From: Ophioceras dolichostomum
Lineage: Eukaryota > Ascomycota > Sordariomycetes > Magnaporthales > Ophioceraceae
NCBI GenBank assembly: GCA_003049485.1
Contig: PYST01000613.1
Coordinates: 1-11,363, forward strand
Length of the DNA: 11,363 nt
Direction of reading: 5' to 3'
Shown here in pieces: positions 1-8,154 of this stretch. The notes under the pieces are model-generated. The model was not told the origin of the DNA. It was given only the letters and a program-made list of their open reading frames with translations, and made no database searches. Position 1 is the stretch's first letter. Every line of letters begins with the position of its first letter. A program made the position numbers and the translations under genes.

Positions 1-2
1 TT

Positions 3-239
3 CCCGATCCTATTTATCCAGTTACTCCCTGGCTATACAACGAGGCATTGACTAAGGCCGCAATCGATCGTTTCCTCGATCGCACAGGTGGTCCTCTCGC
101 TGAGGAAGACCTTTCTGATGATCAATTAGAGGCCGCGATAGCCTCAGAAGCGGAGGATTATATTGATGAGGACTTAGCGTGGCCTGAGGTGCCTACGGAG
201 TTGGAGGGAGAGGCCTGTATTTACGTGGCTAGCGATTAA
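3..239 (+). CDS. C-terminal fragment of an unidentified acidic protein (5' end outside window)
   Basis: One frame is open from the first bases of the window to a TAA at 237-239, giving about 78 residues. No in-frame ATG is present; the only start-like codon is a TTG at 48, so this is probably the tail of a longer protein. The visible part starts PDPIYPVTPWLYNEAL and is rich in Asp and Glu (for example EEDLSDDQLEAAIASEAED). I do not recognise the family and see no catalytic motif. The repeat-like DNA that follows makes a transposon-encoded protein possible, but this is inference. It could also be a chance open frame. Confidence 0.35.
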   Translation, partial: PDPIYPVTPWLYNEALTKAAIDRFLDRTGGPLAEEDLSDDQLEAAIASEAEDYIDEDLAWPEVPTELEGEACIYVASD

Positions 240-259
240 ATATATAGCCACGTTGGTGG

Positions 260-312
260 TGTTGATGATTTTGATGGATTTGATGATTTTTGATGACTTG
301 GATGATTTTTGT
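260..312. repeat. Degenerate TGATGATTT-type tandem repeat
   Basis: GTTGATGATTTTGATGG is followed by several more TGATG/ATTTT copies with unequal spacing. It is T- and G-rich on the plus strand and begins about 20 bases after the stop codon of the preceding reading frame. It could be slippage-derived low-complexity sequence. Confidence 0.5.
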
Positions 313-432
313 GGCTTCAATTGCTTAAATAAATGCGGCGGGGTAGGCGTTGCATTAATTGAAGCATTGTATGATTCGGGCGTGACTTAATTTTTTGGTG
401 TAAATTGGTGGTGCTGGGAGGTACCACAAAAA

Positions 433-466
433 AATCTCTATTGGACCGTGAATCTCTAATAGACCG
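433..466. repeat. Pair of 16-bp direct repeats (AATCTCTAnTnGACCG)
   Basis: AATCTCTATTGGACCG at 433-448 and AATCTCTAATAGACCG at 451-466 agree at 14 of 16 positions and are separated by two bases. Paired direct words of this kind occur in subterminal regions of some DNA transposons. No element boundary could be set. Confidence 0.5.
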
Positions 467-672
467 CATGCACCGGAGCGAAGCGGAGGTCGCACGTCGA
501 TTTTTGTCAGTTGGGAGGCACCCCCTGGGAATGCGGTCACGTGGCTACGAGGGTGAGGATTGGTAATCCGTAGAGATCAGAGTTTTCGCCCTGACCACGA
601 AAACACAACAATAATAACAACAATCTGGTGCACCCTCCGTCTGACAATTTTAGACATGCACGGGTACCCGGC

Positions 673-901
673 TGTTACAAGGGCTTGTGTGTAATAAGGG
701 CTTGTGGTATTGCAAGGGATAATCTCTAAGGGCATCTAATGGAGGCTTAAGGATCTAGGATCCCCTCTGGATGAAGATATAATACAACTGCCCTTATATA
801 GACCATCTTTCCTAGATGCCTAAGGCACCTTCTGGGCTTGACGTGGCCTATGGCCCACTCTGCTGCCTAGAAAGGCCCACTGTGGATTCCTCCGTGTGAC
901 A
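673..901. mobile_element. Solo LTR of a retrotransposon, probably Ty1/copia-like, with 5-bp TSD
   Basis: The element is 229 bp, begins TGTTACA (673-679) and ends TGTGACA (895-901), an inverted terminal pair with one mismatch and the canonical TG...CA ends of an LTR. It is flanked by CCGGC on both sides (668-672 and 902-906), a perfect 5-bp target duplication as left by LTR-retrotransposon integrases. A TATA-like motif (TATATA, 795-800) fits an LTR promoter. There is no internal region, primer-binding site or second LTR in the window, so this is a solo LTR left by LTR-LTR recombination. The copia assignment rests on the short length and overall look and is less certain than the LTR call. The mismatch between the ends would vanish if the left end had been TGTCACA, a CpA-to-TpA change. 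Confidence 0.82.
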
Positions 902-906
902 CCGGC

Positions 907-3900
907 GGCGATGGCGCCGAGGCCGACGATGACGATGCCACTGCACTACCGCCGGATGATGGCGAAGACGGAGAAGAGCTAGGAGAAGGCGATCTCGGGA
1001 CGTTCGAAGATTTTGCACATATGGGGGGTTGGCCCCGCGCCGAGGAGGCTCCGGGTTATGACCCAGCCATCCTCACCGGCAGGCAGATCAGCTGGCTCAC
1101 CAAGCTCCATGCGCTGGGTCTCGACCGGAGCGAGGGTAGAAACAGGCAAGTAGTCGCCCCCAAACTCCATATGATTCGTCCCCTGAAGCGCCTCGCGCTA
1201 CCTGCCACATGTCTAAAAGCACCTTGGAAATGTCACCGCTGACGACTTGGTGTTTGCACCGGGGCGCGAGTGAATCCCAACAGCGCGTTCGTGTCCAGTC
1301 CGGGAAGACGGATTGCTGTTGAGGACTATGAGTGGCCGGGGAGCTTCCACCTCTCTGCGTCGATAACGCTGAGAAGCGATCCGTTGTTTGAACATCAACA
1401 CACACCACACACCATACCGCAGCAGCGCGAGAGGGGACGGCGCCTACCCGTTCCACTGGCCGTGCTACCAGATCCTCGCGAGAGGGCTGGCTGGGTCAAA
1501 ACCAAACACCTACGGGGAGGCAGCAGAAGCCCCGCATACCAACCCCGACGGTGAAGACGATGACGGTGATGAGGTTATGAAGGACATAGAGACCGATGGG
1601 GAAGCCAACGAGGAATCTGATGAGGCAGAGGGGGCCGACGAATGGCGAGGCTGGGGCTTCGACGAGGATGTCGACAAAAGGGTGCTTTTCGATGTCATGC
1701 ACTTTCTCTCGGGATCCAGGCGATTGCGCATTGACTACGGGACGCCTCGCCCGACCTGTGGTCCGCCGTTGTGGGGCTGCCGAGAGGGCGAAGAGATTTT
1801 CGCCGCGAATCCCTGGCCAGAACCGTTCGGCCACCTGGCGGCGAGCTTGTCTGCCCAGATCCGGGAGGCCGTTGCCAGCGCCGCCCCAAGCCTCATCCTC
1901 AACGACCGCAGCGTCCACTATGGTATTGACGAAAATGCCGCACACGCCGATGCGGGCAGTAGATCTCGAGGGGGTTGTGGAAACACCAGTAGTACGCCGG
2001 TCGTTGAGGTCGACGAGCGGCCTTCCCGCGGCAAGATCATTAGCGACCCTTTCCAGAAGCTTCACTACGATCTCGTATTCCACATGGTATCCTACCTAGA
2101 AGGGTGTGGCCTGTTGCGGCTATGTGCTGCTTCCTACGCAATCCACACGACCCTCAGCCCTCACACTGCCGAGTTGTTCTGGGCCTCTAGGCTCCGACGC
2201 GATCTTCCCTGGTTCACCGAACTACACGCCGTGCTCGCGGATGACCCGAGGTCCCTGCTACCATCTGCTCTCCGGCAGGACTCGCGCCTGCATCCGAAGA
2301 GGCTGCTCGCCTGGGCTGTCCACCACACCCAGCCCCGGGTCGGGACGCGTGGTCCATTTATGTGGATCGCCAACCGCCCGCGAGTGTGGGAGGTGTGCGA
2401 GCGAGAGCTTCTTCCCCACTACATCGGAAACCCCTTCCCTTCGTCGTTCATCAGCCAGATGATCCGGCGGCAGGCTCGCTGCGCGGAACCAGGGCTCGTC
2501 ACGGTGGCGTGGCCGCCTTCCATGCATTTGAGCAGCAGCGATGGTAGTGCCCAGAGTGCTGACCCCAAGATCCGGACGGGGGGGCTGACCTGGCTCCATC
2601 ACTGAGATCAAATCCGTTGGCTAGCCGTGGGAGTGCTCTTTGCCGAGTTCGATGAAGACCACACGATGGCCGGTTTCCACCTGAGATTGCCTTCGGCGGA
2701 GGGCGATGGTTTAGCCCGCTTTTCAACAGCACCATTCCTGATCCTGCGGACGCGGAAGAGCAAGGATTTAGCGTCCAAGACTGTGGCGGCCTGCGAGGGT
2801 TTGTGCTGTACACAGCGAAGATAGACCTGGTACGCGCCATACGATGGCGATACCAAGATGCCACCGATCACAACTTCGTCGACTCCAGCATGACGTGGAC
2901 TCTAATAAGGGGTGTCCAGGTAACAAGAACCGCCCCATCATCTCCTCTTACCCATCCCACCCATTGGTCAATCCCCAGTGGTCAATCCATCCACACGCGA
3001 GCGGGGACCGCCAACTTGATTGTGACACAAGTCACCGTTGCTGCCAAGTGTCGTCACTCTTTATCAAATGAGGTTCTTTGTCTTAGCTGACCATCTTCTC
3101 GGATATACCGCACAAGGCTCTCACCAAGAGTGGCCACGAGTTCCGTGGCCGTTTTGCATTTGGGCCCAAGGGGGTGGCGCCCGGTCACTGCGATGAGTGC
3201 CCCTTCCTCCTCGCCCCTGGCCAAGGTGTTGTGGGGACAAGGTACGAAGCGGAGGTAAGTGATGGCGATGCACACTTATAGGCCATCCACCCCACCTCCT
3301 CGTCCACAACGTCCGTCCTTTAAACAGAATGTTAGTTCGAAAGAAAATGCATAGTGTTGAATTGACCCTCAATGATACTATTTACATAACAACGAATTAT
3401 AGACCGTGGACGGGGTTGCCTTCCTCACCAAATTCGCATTGCTGCAAGCCCCCATACCCGAGTTCGAAAACTACGCCGTCATCCCGGAGGCCATGCCTCT
3501 CCCCACGCCACCTGTCCTCCAACAAGCTCGTCTCTGGCGTTACCACGCGTTTCAGGGTGGGACACGCATCTGGGATTGGGAGAAGCATCCGACGGTCAGC
3601 GTGCCAGCCATGGTGCCTGTCGACACGGGTGCCTCGGACGATTTCCACCCGATGGTGCCCTCGGACATGATCCCAACCGAGCTGCTCCACTGGGTCGACA
3701 CGCTCAACCCGAACCTCGGCAGGCACGGCTTGCGTCGCGTGCACTGCCTATCCGGGCTGGTGCGGCAGTGGCCGGACTGGGCCCGCCGCTTATGCACGCA
3801 TTGCGGGGACATCATCGCTTTGGAGGTGGAACTAGACGATAACAATGTCTACGGACCTCCGCTGAGCGTCGTCGGCTGGAACTCGCGTGTGGTCTCTGTT

Positions 3901-4603
3901 GAGGAGGAGAAGGAGCGCGCACGACCCGGTGACCACTGGGATCGATTTGAGATCGACGCCTCCGGCGGGGAGGTCATCGTCGAGGCGTCTGTACGGTCGG
4001 TGCTAGCCGATGGTGATGACGACGAGGATGGCGACGACGAAGAATGTACGGACCGTGACCTGGTCGGGCTGAAGGTAAGTCCCAAGTCGCTCTCCAAGCC
4101 AGCACAGAATTCAAGCCAGCGGCCATCAGTACCTAATCATTCCATTCCACCACCCCAGCACGATTCCACGGTCCATCATCCGTTATCCATCATCCATCAT
4201 CACCCAGTCAAGAAGGAGCCGTCTGTCTGTCTTTGGTACATGCACGCACGCAAAAAAGGGTTTCATTATCAAGCAAGCCCGCCCAGGGCACTGGATAGCT
4301 AAGACGACCGGGCTGAGCTGGCATGTCACATGCGCTGATCGTGAAGCAATCCCTCCAAGTACTTAGTTCCGGACTAACCTCGACCGCGTCTTCGTCCTCG
4401 GCTGCGACGAAAACGTGTCCGGCTGGAAGTCGCTTCCGGTGCCCGAGGGCAAGACCATCGGCGGGTTGGTGGCCATGTTCGGCACGTGGACGCCGAGCCG
4501 CCGAGCGCGTCTTGTCGCCACCTGCCTCGCGTGTTCGCCTCGAGGCCTCGATGCTCTAACGTACCGAGTGTGTGTCTCGAGGACGATACCCTGCCGAGCC
4601 TGA
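907..4603 (+). pseudogene. Multi-exon F-box-like protein gene, frameshifted
   Basis: Pieces in order: an acidic N-terminal segment (907-1135, with ILTGRQISWLTKLHALGL); NPNSAFVSSPGRR (1274-1312); then the long stretch 1388-2603 with YPFHWPCYQILARGL, an acidic linker, and an F-box-like region at about 2046-2190 (DPFQKLHYDLVFHMVSYL, ending with FWASRLRRDLPW). Such proteins are usually ubiquitin-ligase substrate adaptors. The 3' half reads GRWFSPLFNSTIPD through to RGVQ (2701-2919), an ATG-less exon (3087-3254), an exon with EAMPLPTPPVLQQARLWRYH (3403-4074), and a last exon from 4367 (VFVLGCDENVSGWKSLP). Introns 2920-3086, 3255-3402 and 4075-4366 are all phase 0 with GT...AG ends, two starting GTAAGT. 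Defects: a one-base frame change between about 1380 and 1440, another near 2680-2700, and a TGA at 2603 that may be intronic (possible intron 2544-2606 or 2544-2624). The start codon is not resolved; the first in-frame ATG is at 1021. The C-terminal frame is also uncertain. Assembly error is an alternative to a true pseudogene. Confidence 0.65.
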
Positions 4604-5025
4604 GCGAGATCCGGCTAGTGGTCCTCTAGGCTTCTCCGGGGGTAGACAGAATGATACGGACAGAGCTGGCCGAAATCGCTGATCGATGATGGAGTTGGGA
4701 GTACCAAACTGTACAGTTGGCAATAGGTATAGACGCTGGGATAAGGGACGACAAGGCAGGGCTAATCCGTCGGACAAGGCTGTAAGGACCAGATGGGATC
4801 GCAATGTCGAGTGAAAGAACTTTACCTAGCTGCTAACTAGGGAGACACAAGGATGAGGGAGACGGAACGCAGAGGCAAATTTGACTGTGATGATGGTGGA
4901 AGCGTTGACCAATAGCCTAGCAGGACATCCTAGCCTCTTCGAAAGACCCAATGTTGCAATTGAAAGTGTCGCAGAGTCGGCAGACCCTGATTGCCAGTTC
5001 AGCGACGGCCACCCACTGCCTGATA
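4604..5025. other. Convergent intergenic spacer
   Basis: This lies between the 3' ends of the F-box-like gene (plus) and the permease gene (minus), so it should hold both 3' UTRs and polyadenylation regions. The short frames here have no recognisable features. I see no repeat, RNA gene or transposon end in it. The F-box gene may extend slightly into it: another frame at its 3' end reads EDDTLPSLSEIRLVVL and stops at about 4629. Confidence 0.5.
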
Positions 5026-6847
5026 TCACTTTGATGATGGCGCTACACCAGCGACGACATCATCACCCTGCCTCGAATCACGCTCAACCTCCCCCTCCTC
5101 CCCCACACTATGGCCCAGTGGCCTCCTCGTGAACGCATTCCTCTCCCACCCATCAATCTCGTCAAATTGCACCTCCCTGACCAGCTCGTATCTGCCCAGC
5201 CTCGGCAGCACAACCGCCCACACAAGCCAGTAAACGCCCCCCGCAATGATCACACCAAAGCCAACAACGCAGTGGATCCAATACGGCAGCTCATCGTAGA
5301 CGTTCTGCCCAGCCGAGGGTGGCGCGAACGGCGCGACGACCAGGTAGACGTTGCTGAGGAAAAAGAACACCACCACGGGCAGGGTGGCGCTGATGGGCGG
5401 GTTCCAGCCCCAGGCCTCGCGGTTGAGGTACAGGTACGCGAGGCCGCCGCTCACGAACGCGTTGATGATGGCCAGAGGGTAGCTGATGAGGTTCAGGATG
5501 AAATTGTACGCGTCGCCGGGCGGCGGCGCCAGCATCGTGATGACGCAGATGAGCCAGTGCCAGCCCAGGCCCGCCAGCGGCGCGTTGAACGGCCGGTTGC
5601 TGGCCCACACCCTCGAAAACGGCAGGACGCCCTCTCGGCCCAGCTCCTGCACGAGGCGGCCCTGCGAGAAGATGACGCTCAGCACGTTGCCAAAGGCCGA
5701 CAGCGCCACGAAGACCGACAGCGCGCGCTCAGCCGTGCCGCCCATGACGTTTCGGAACAGGCTCGCGGCCACCAACCTACCGCCCTCGAGGATCTCCTGG
5801 CGCGGCACCGCGGCGAAGTAGGCGACGTTGACGAGCATGTAGACGATGGAGATGGCGACGATGCCGGTAGGGGCCGCGATCTTGAGGGTGCGCACGGGGT
5901 TGCGCGTCTCGCTGAGCGCGTAGTTCGCGTTGCTGTAGCCGACGTAGCTCCAGATGACGTTGTACAGGGCCGTGACGACGCCGTAGGCGCTTGCCTCTTC
6001 GGTGCCGGCGAAGGCGCTCTCGAAGTTGCGCGGTTTCTGGTCTTCCGGCAGACGGACGTGGCCCGCGAGCGCGACCCAGCCGCTGACGATGATGATGGCG
6101 AGGATGAACAGCTTGATGGTGCCCAGGAGGTTCTGGAGGCGCAGACCCCACTTGAGCGCCAGGCCGTGGATGAGGAACGCGACGGTGATGCAGGCGAGGC
6201 CCAGGCCGCGCTGGTTCCATCTGTCGACGGGCACGTCGGCCGCGTGCAGGATGTACTCGCCGAACACGACCGAGTTGCCGGCGGCCCAGCCAAGCAGGAC
6301 CACGTAACCGGTGTACAGGCCCGTGACCAGGAAGCGCGGCTTACGGAACACGTACTCGAGGTAGTTCTTCTCACCGCCGTTCTTCGGGATCGCCGTGCCC
6401 CACTCCAGGTAGACGGCCGTGCCCGCCAGAGCGATCAGCATGCCAGCGAGCCAGATGAAGAGCGCGAGACCGACACTGCCTGAGAGGCTGAGGATCGCAC
6501 CGGGCGTGGCGAAGATGCCGGTGCCGACGATGCGATTCAGGATCAGGAAGATGGCGGAGAAGACGCCGATCTGGCGCTTCGCCTCGCGGGCGTCTTCAAG
6601 ATAGCCCGGTGCTGTGTGTTGGTGGGAGGGGGATATGTTAGTGATCTATCTGCCATCATCAATCATGACTTCCGGCCGCCGGACGGAGGCAGTATGTGCA
6701 ACGCACAAAAGACATACCGACATCGCCCCCGTCGCTCCTCCCAGCTCCTCCCGCTCCCGCGACGAGGACTTCGTCGTCGTGCTTCTTCCCATCCGAATCT
6801 AGCGACGACGCATGCGCCACTGGTGTGTTGAAGATCCCTTTGACCAT
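5026..6847 (-). CDS. MUP1-type high-affinity amino acid (methionine) permease, APC superfamily
   Basis: A predicted plasma-membrane transporter importing methionine or related amino acids with protons. Two exons, 6847-6718 and 6611-5026, join in phase to give 571 residues, close to yeast Mup1 (574). The intron (6717-6612, 106 nt) has GTATGT, a CTAAC branch site and CAG. The start MVKGIFNTPV has a good context (A at -3, G at +4). The N-terminal 50 residues are hydrophilic; TM1 (about 58-80) carries NRIVGTGIF, the unwound Gly-rich helix typical of APC transporters. About 12 membrane segments follow. Family-typical stretches include AVYLEWGTAIPKNGGEKNYLE, LSETRNPVRTLKIAAP, QELGREGVLPFSRVWASNRP, APPPGDAYNFILNLISYPL and GQNVYDELPYWIHCVVG. 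The C-terminal tail is hydrophilic and acidic. No frameshift or stop is seen. The family is confident; substrate is inferred, since fungi carry several paralogues. Convergent with the F-box-like gene. Confidence 0.92.
6612..6717 (-). other. Spliceosomal intron of the permease gene
   Basis: 106 nt on the minus strand, with donor GTATGT (6717-6712), branch site CTAAC about 25-30 nt before the acceptor, and acceptor CAG (6614-6612). Splicing joins GAT-GTC-G to CA-CCG-GGC and restores one open frame into TM1. Without this intron the permease would lack its first helix. Confidence 0.88.
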
Positions 6848-6881
6848 CTTGAGAACCGTGCCGCCATCAACGAAGATACAT
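6799..6881 (-). promoter_or_regulatory. Two upstream ORFs in the permease 5' leader
   Basis: On the minus strand, ATG at 6881 opens a four-codon frame (MYLR) ending in TGA at 6869-6867. That TGA overlaps the ATG of a second frame (6867-6865) of 22 codons which stops at 6801-6799, past the main start at 6847 and out of frame with it. Both upstream ATGs have T at -3, a weak context, whereas the main ATG has A at -3, so leaky scanning would be expected. They matter only if transcription starts upstream of 6881, which the sequence does not show. Confidence 0.45.
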
Positions 6882-6933
6882 GGACGGGAAAAATAACAAT
6901 CTAGGAAGATCAATAACCAAAGAGCACAATAGT

Positions 6934-6948
6934 AAAAGGGGAAAGAAA
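6934..6948 (-). promoter_or_regulatory. Pyrimidine-rich promoter tract upstream of permease
   Basis: On the minus strand this is an unbroken 15-nt C/T run (TTTCTTTCCCCTTTT) about 87-101 bases upstream of the permease ATG. Pyrimidine tracts of this kind often sit just upstream of transcription starts in filamentous fungi. No clear TATA box was found. Confidence 0.4.
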
Positions 6949-7363
6949 CATTAAAAGGCCATTCTTTCAGAGAAAGCTCCTCCCTCACGGCCCCATCTGA
7001 GGCCAGGTTTTTACGTGATCGATGGTGGTTCTCAGGGATCACGTCTTCCGGGCCCACGGTTCACGCACGTCACGGTGCATCGCCATGCGGCGACTTTCTA
7101 GCGACATCCGCACACGCAACACGGAACCATGAGATCTTCGCCTGACTCCAGTCTGCAGGCACGCGCCGCGGTTGGTCCCGAGCAAAGAAATCCTGCCCGT
7201 GAAAAGAAAAATGCCGACCAAAAGCCCGATTGATGAAGGTAGGTGGCAAAAATATTGGGGCAACATTACGGGCACCAGTCCGAAATTTCAGTTCGCGAGT
7301 AAGTGCCCAAGCGGAGCTCTGTTTGGCGGGTTGGTGTTGTGTAAAGGTGTCCACCATTCGGCG

Positions 7364-7373
7364 ATGACGCGAT
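7364..7373. promoter_or_regulatory. Weak CYS3/MetR-like site (ATGACGCGAT)
   Basis: It matches the sulphur-regulator consensus ATGRYRYCAT at 9 of 10 positions and lies about 520 bp upstream of the permease ATG. One such near match in 1.3 kb is not improbable by chance, so it is recorded only because sulphur amino acid permeases are known targets of this bZIP class. Confidence 0.15.
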
Positions 7374-7730
7374 TTGATCCGCCCATCACGAACTCTGCAA
7401 GAACAGCAGGCCTTTCCGTTCTTCTTCTGCTTGCCAGTCAAAAACTAGTCGAGAAATCTCCGTGTAAAAACAGGCGCCGCACCCTCACCTGCCTGCCTGC
7501 GATTGCGGGATCTTGTTCCGTCCCGAAATGGGACCGAGAGTATCCCCGAGCAGGTGGATTGGAGGACGTTGGTGAAGAGAAGAGGAAGGTGCCGATTGTC
7601 AGCCACTTACTATACATAACGGAATGGTAGCGCGAATGTCGCTTGTCAGTGGCGTCTCTGGCTGACTTTGCGCCGGGCAGGTGAGAATGATGATGAACTC
7701 TGTACCCTGTGATCTGGTGTCGGCATGCGG

Positions 7731-7737
7731 TCACGTG
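7731..7737. promoter_or_regulatory. TCACGTG E-box-like site upstream of permease
   Basis: TCACGTG is the core bound by Cbf1-type bHLH factors, which regulate methionine genes in yeast. It lies about 890 bp upstream of the permease start, far for a fungal promoter element. The same 13-bp word surrounds another copy at 531-543, so it may instead belong to a repeat family. Confidence 0.15.
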
Positions 7738-7747
7738 AGACAAATTC

Positions 7748-7787
7748 AGGGGCTCAGGGGCTAAGGGGCTTAGGGACTAAGGGGTAC
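7748..7787. repeat. Five-unit 8-bp tandem repeat, AGGGGCTN-like
   Basis: Five adjacent units: AGGGGCTC, AGGGGCTA, AGGGGCTT, AGGGACTA, AGGGGTAC. The first three differ only in the last base and the others carry extra changes. TTAGGG, the common fungal telomere unit, occurs once at 7770-7775, but the array is not telomeric. Confidence 0.6.
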
Positions 7788-8128
7788 TAGGATTGATGCC
7801 GATATCACATGATGGAAGAGAGAGTGGGTGCACTTGGTACAGCGAAGGACACCCACTCAGTGGCGTATTAACGTATCCGGACGTAGGCTTGGCTCAACGT
7901 GACTTCGCATCCCGAGCGCGGCCTCGATTCGCGAGTTTGGGGCCCCGGGCGACTGACGAGTGTAGAGATTCTTATTGGCGTCGAGGAGAAGCTTGCCTCG
8001 CTGTCGTCACATCAAGGGTAGTAGCTAGTTACCACCTATCCACAGTGCCCAATGTTGCCCATCACAAAAATTCAACTTTGACAGTACACGCCGACTCCAA
8101 TACGTCGCGTTTACACGTGACGGATACT

Positions 8129-8140
8129 GATACTAGTATC
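8129..8140. repeat. 12-bp perfect palindrome GATACTAGTATC
   Basis: It is a perfect inverted repeat without a loop, 15 bases beyond the stop codon (8155-8157) of the decayed minus-strand membrane gene. It may be incidental; it is too short to argue for a terminator or binding site. Confidence 0.3.
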
Positions 8141-8154
8141 TACTAGCATCTAGT

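Larger units (their letters stand above)
240..667. other. Non-coding repeat-like stretch, possible end of an unidentified transposon
   Basis: No credible gene lies here; the short minus-strand frame at 355-540 has no family features. The stretch contains a degenerate TGATGATTT-type repeat (about 260-312), a pair of 16-bp direct repeats (433-466), the G-rich word GGAGCGAAGCGGAGG just after them, and CACGTG at 539-544. Directly repeated subterminal words next to a truncated ORF resemble the non-coding end of a DNA transposon. I found no convincing terminal inverted repeat or target duplication, so the element type is open. Confidence 0.3.
6848..8154. other. About 1.3 kb without a credible gene; promoter side of the permease gene
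   Basis: It lies between the permease start (minus) and the 3' end of the decayed membrane gene (minus). Nearest the permease is a 5' leader with two short upstream ORFs and a pyrimidine tract. Further out I see only short repeats and a palindrome. Frames at 7172-7630, 7793-8146, 7070-7441 and 7438-7743 use non-ATG starts or have no domain, membrane or composition pattern suggesting a real protein, so I leave them out. A fast-evolving small gene cannot be excluded. Confidence 0.45.

Noticed and set aside
673..901. MITE or other small DNA transposon instead of an LTR
   Set aside because: The terminal inverted match is only seven bases with one mismatch, begins TG and ends CA, and has a 5-bp duplication with an internal TATA motif. 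This fits an LTR better than a MITE with long inverted repeats.
1496..2083. 195-codon minus-strand open frame opposite the F-box-like gene
   Set aside because: The plus strand carries the recognisable F-box-like protein with acidic linker; the reverse frame has no domain.
5679..6374. 231-codon minus-strand open frame in another frame of the permease
   Set aside because: Ser/Arg/Thr-rich shadow of the real frame, caused by GC-rich third positions; no family features.
5110..6483. 457-codon plus-strand open frame antisense to the permease
   Set aside because: It is rich in Arg, Asp, Gln and Ala with no hydrophobic core or motif, as expected for the complement of a GC-rich coding frame. The minus-strand permease explains the open frame.
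7172..7630. 152-codon plus-strand open frame in the permease upstream region
   Set aside because: It needs a non-ATG start and has no hydrophobic, domain or repeat pattern; it is probably chance.
7793..8146. 117-codon plus-strand open frame between the octamer array and the membrane pseudogene
   Set aside because: It needs a non-ATG start and its composition looks random; no splice-linked partner exon was found.
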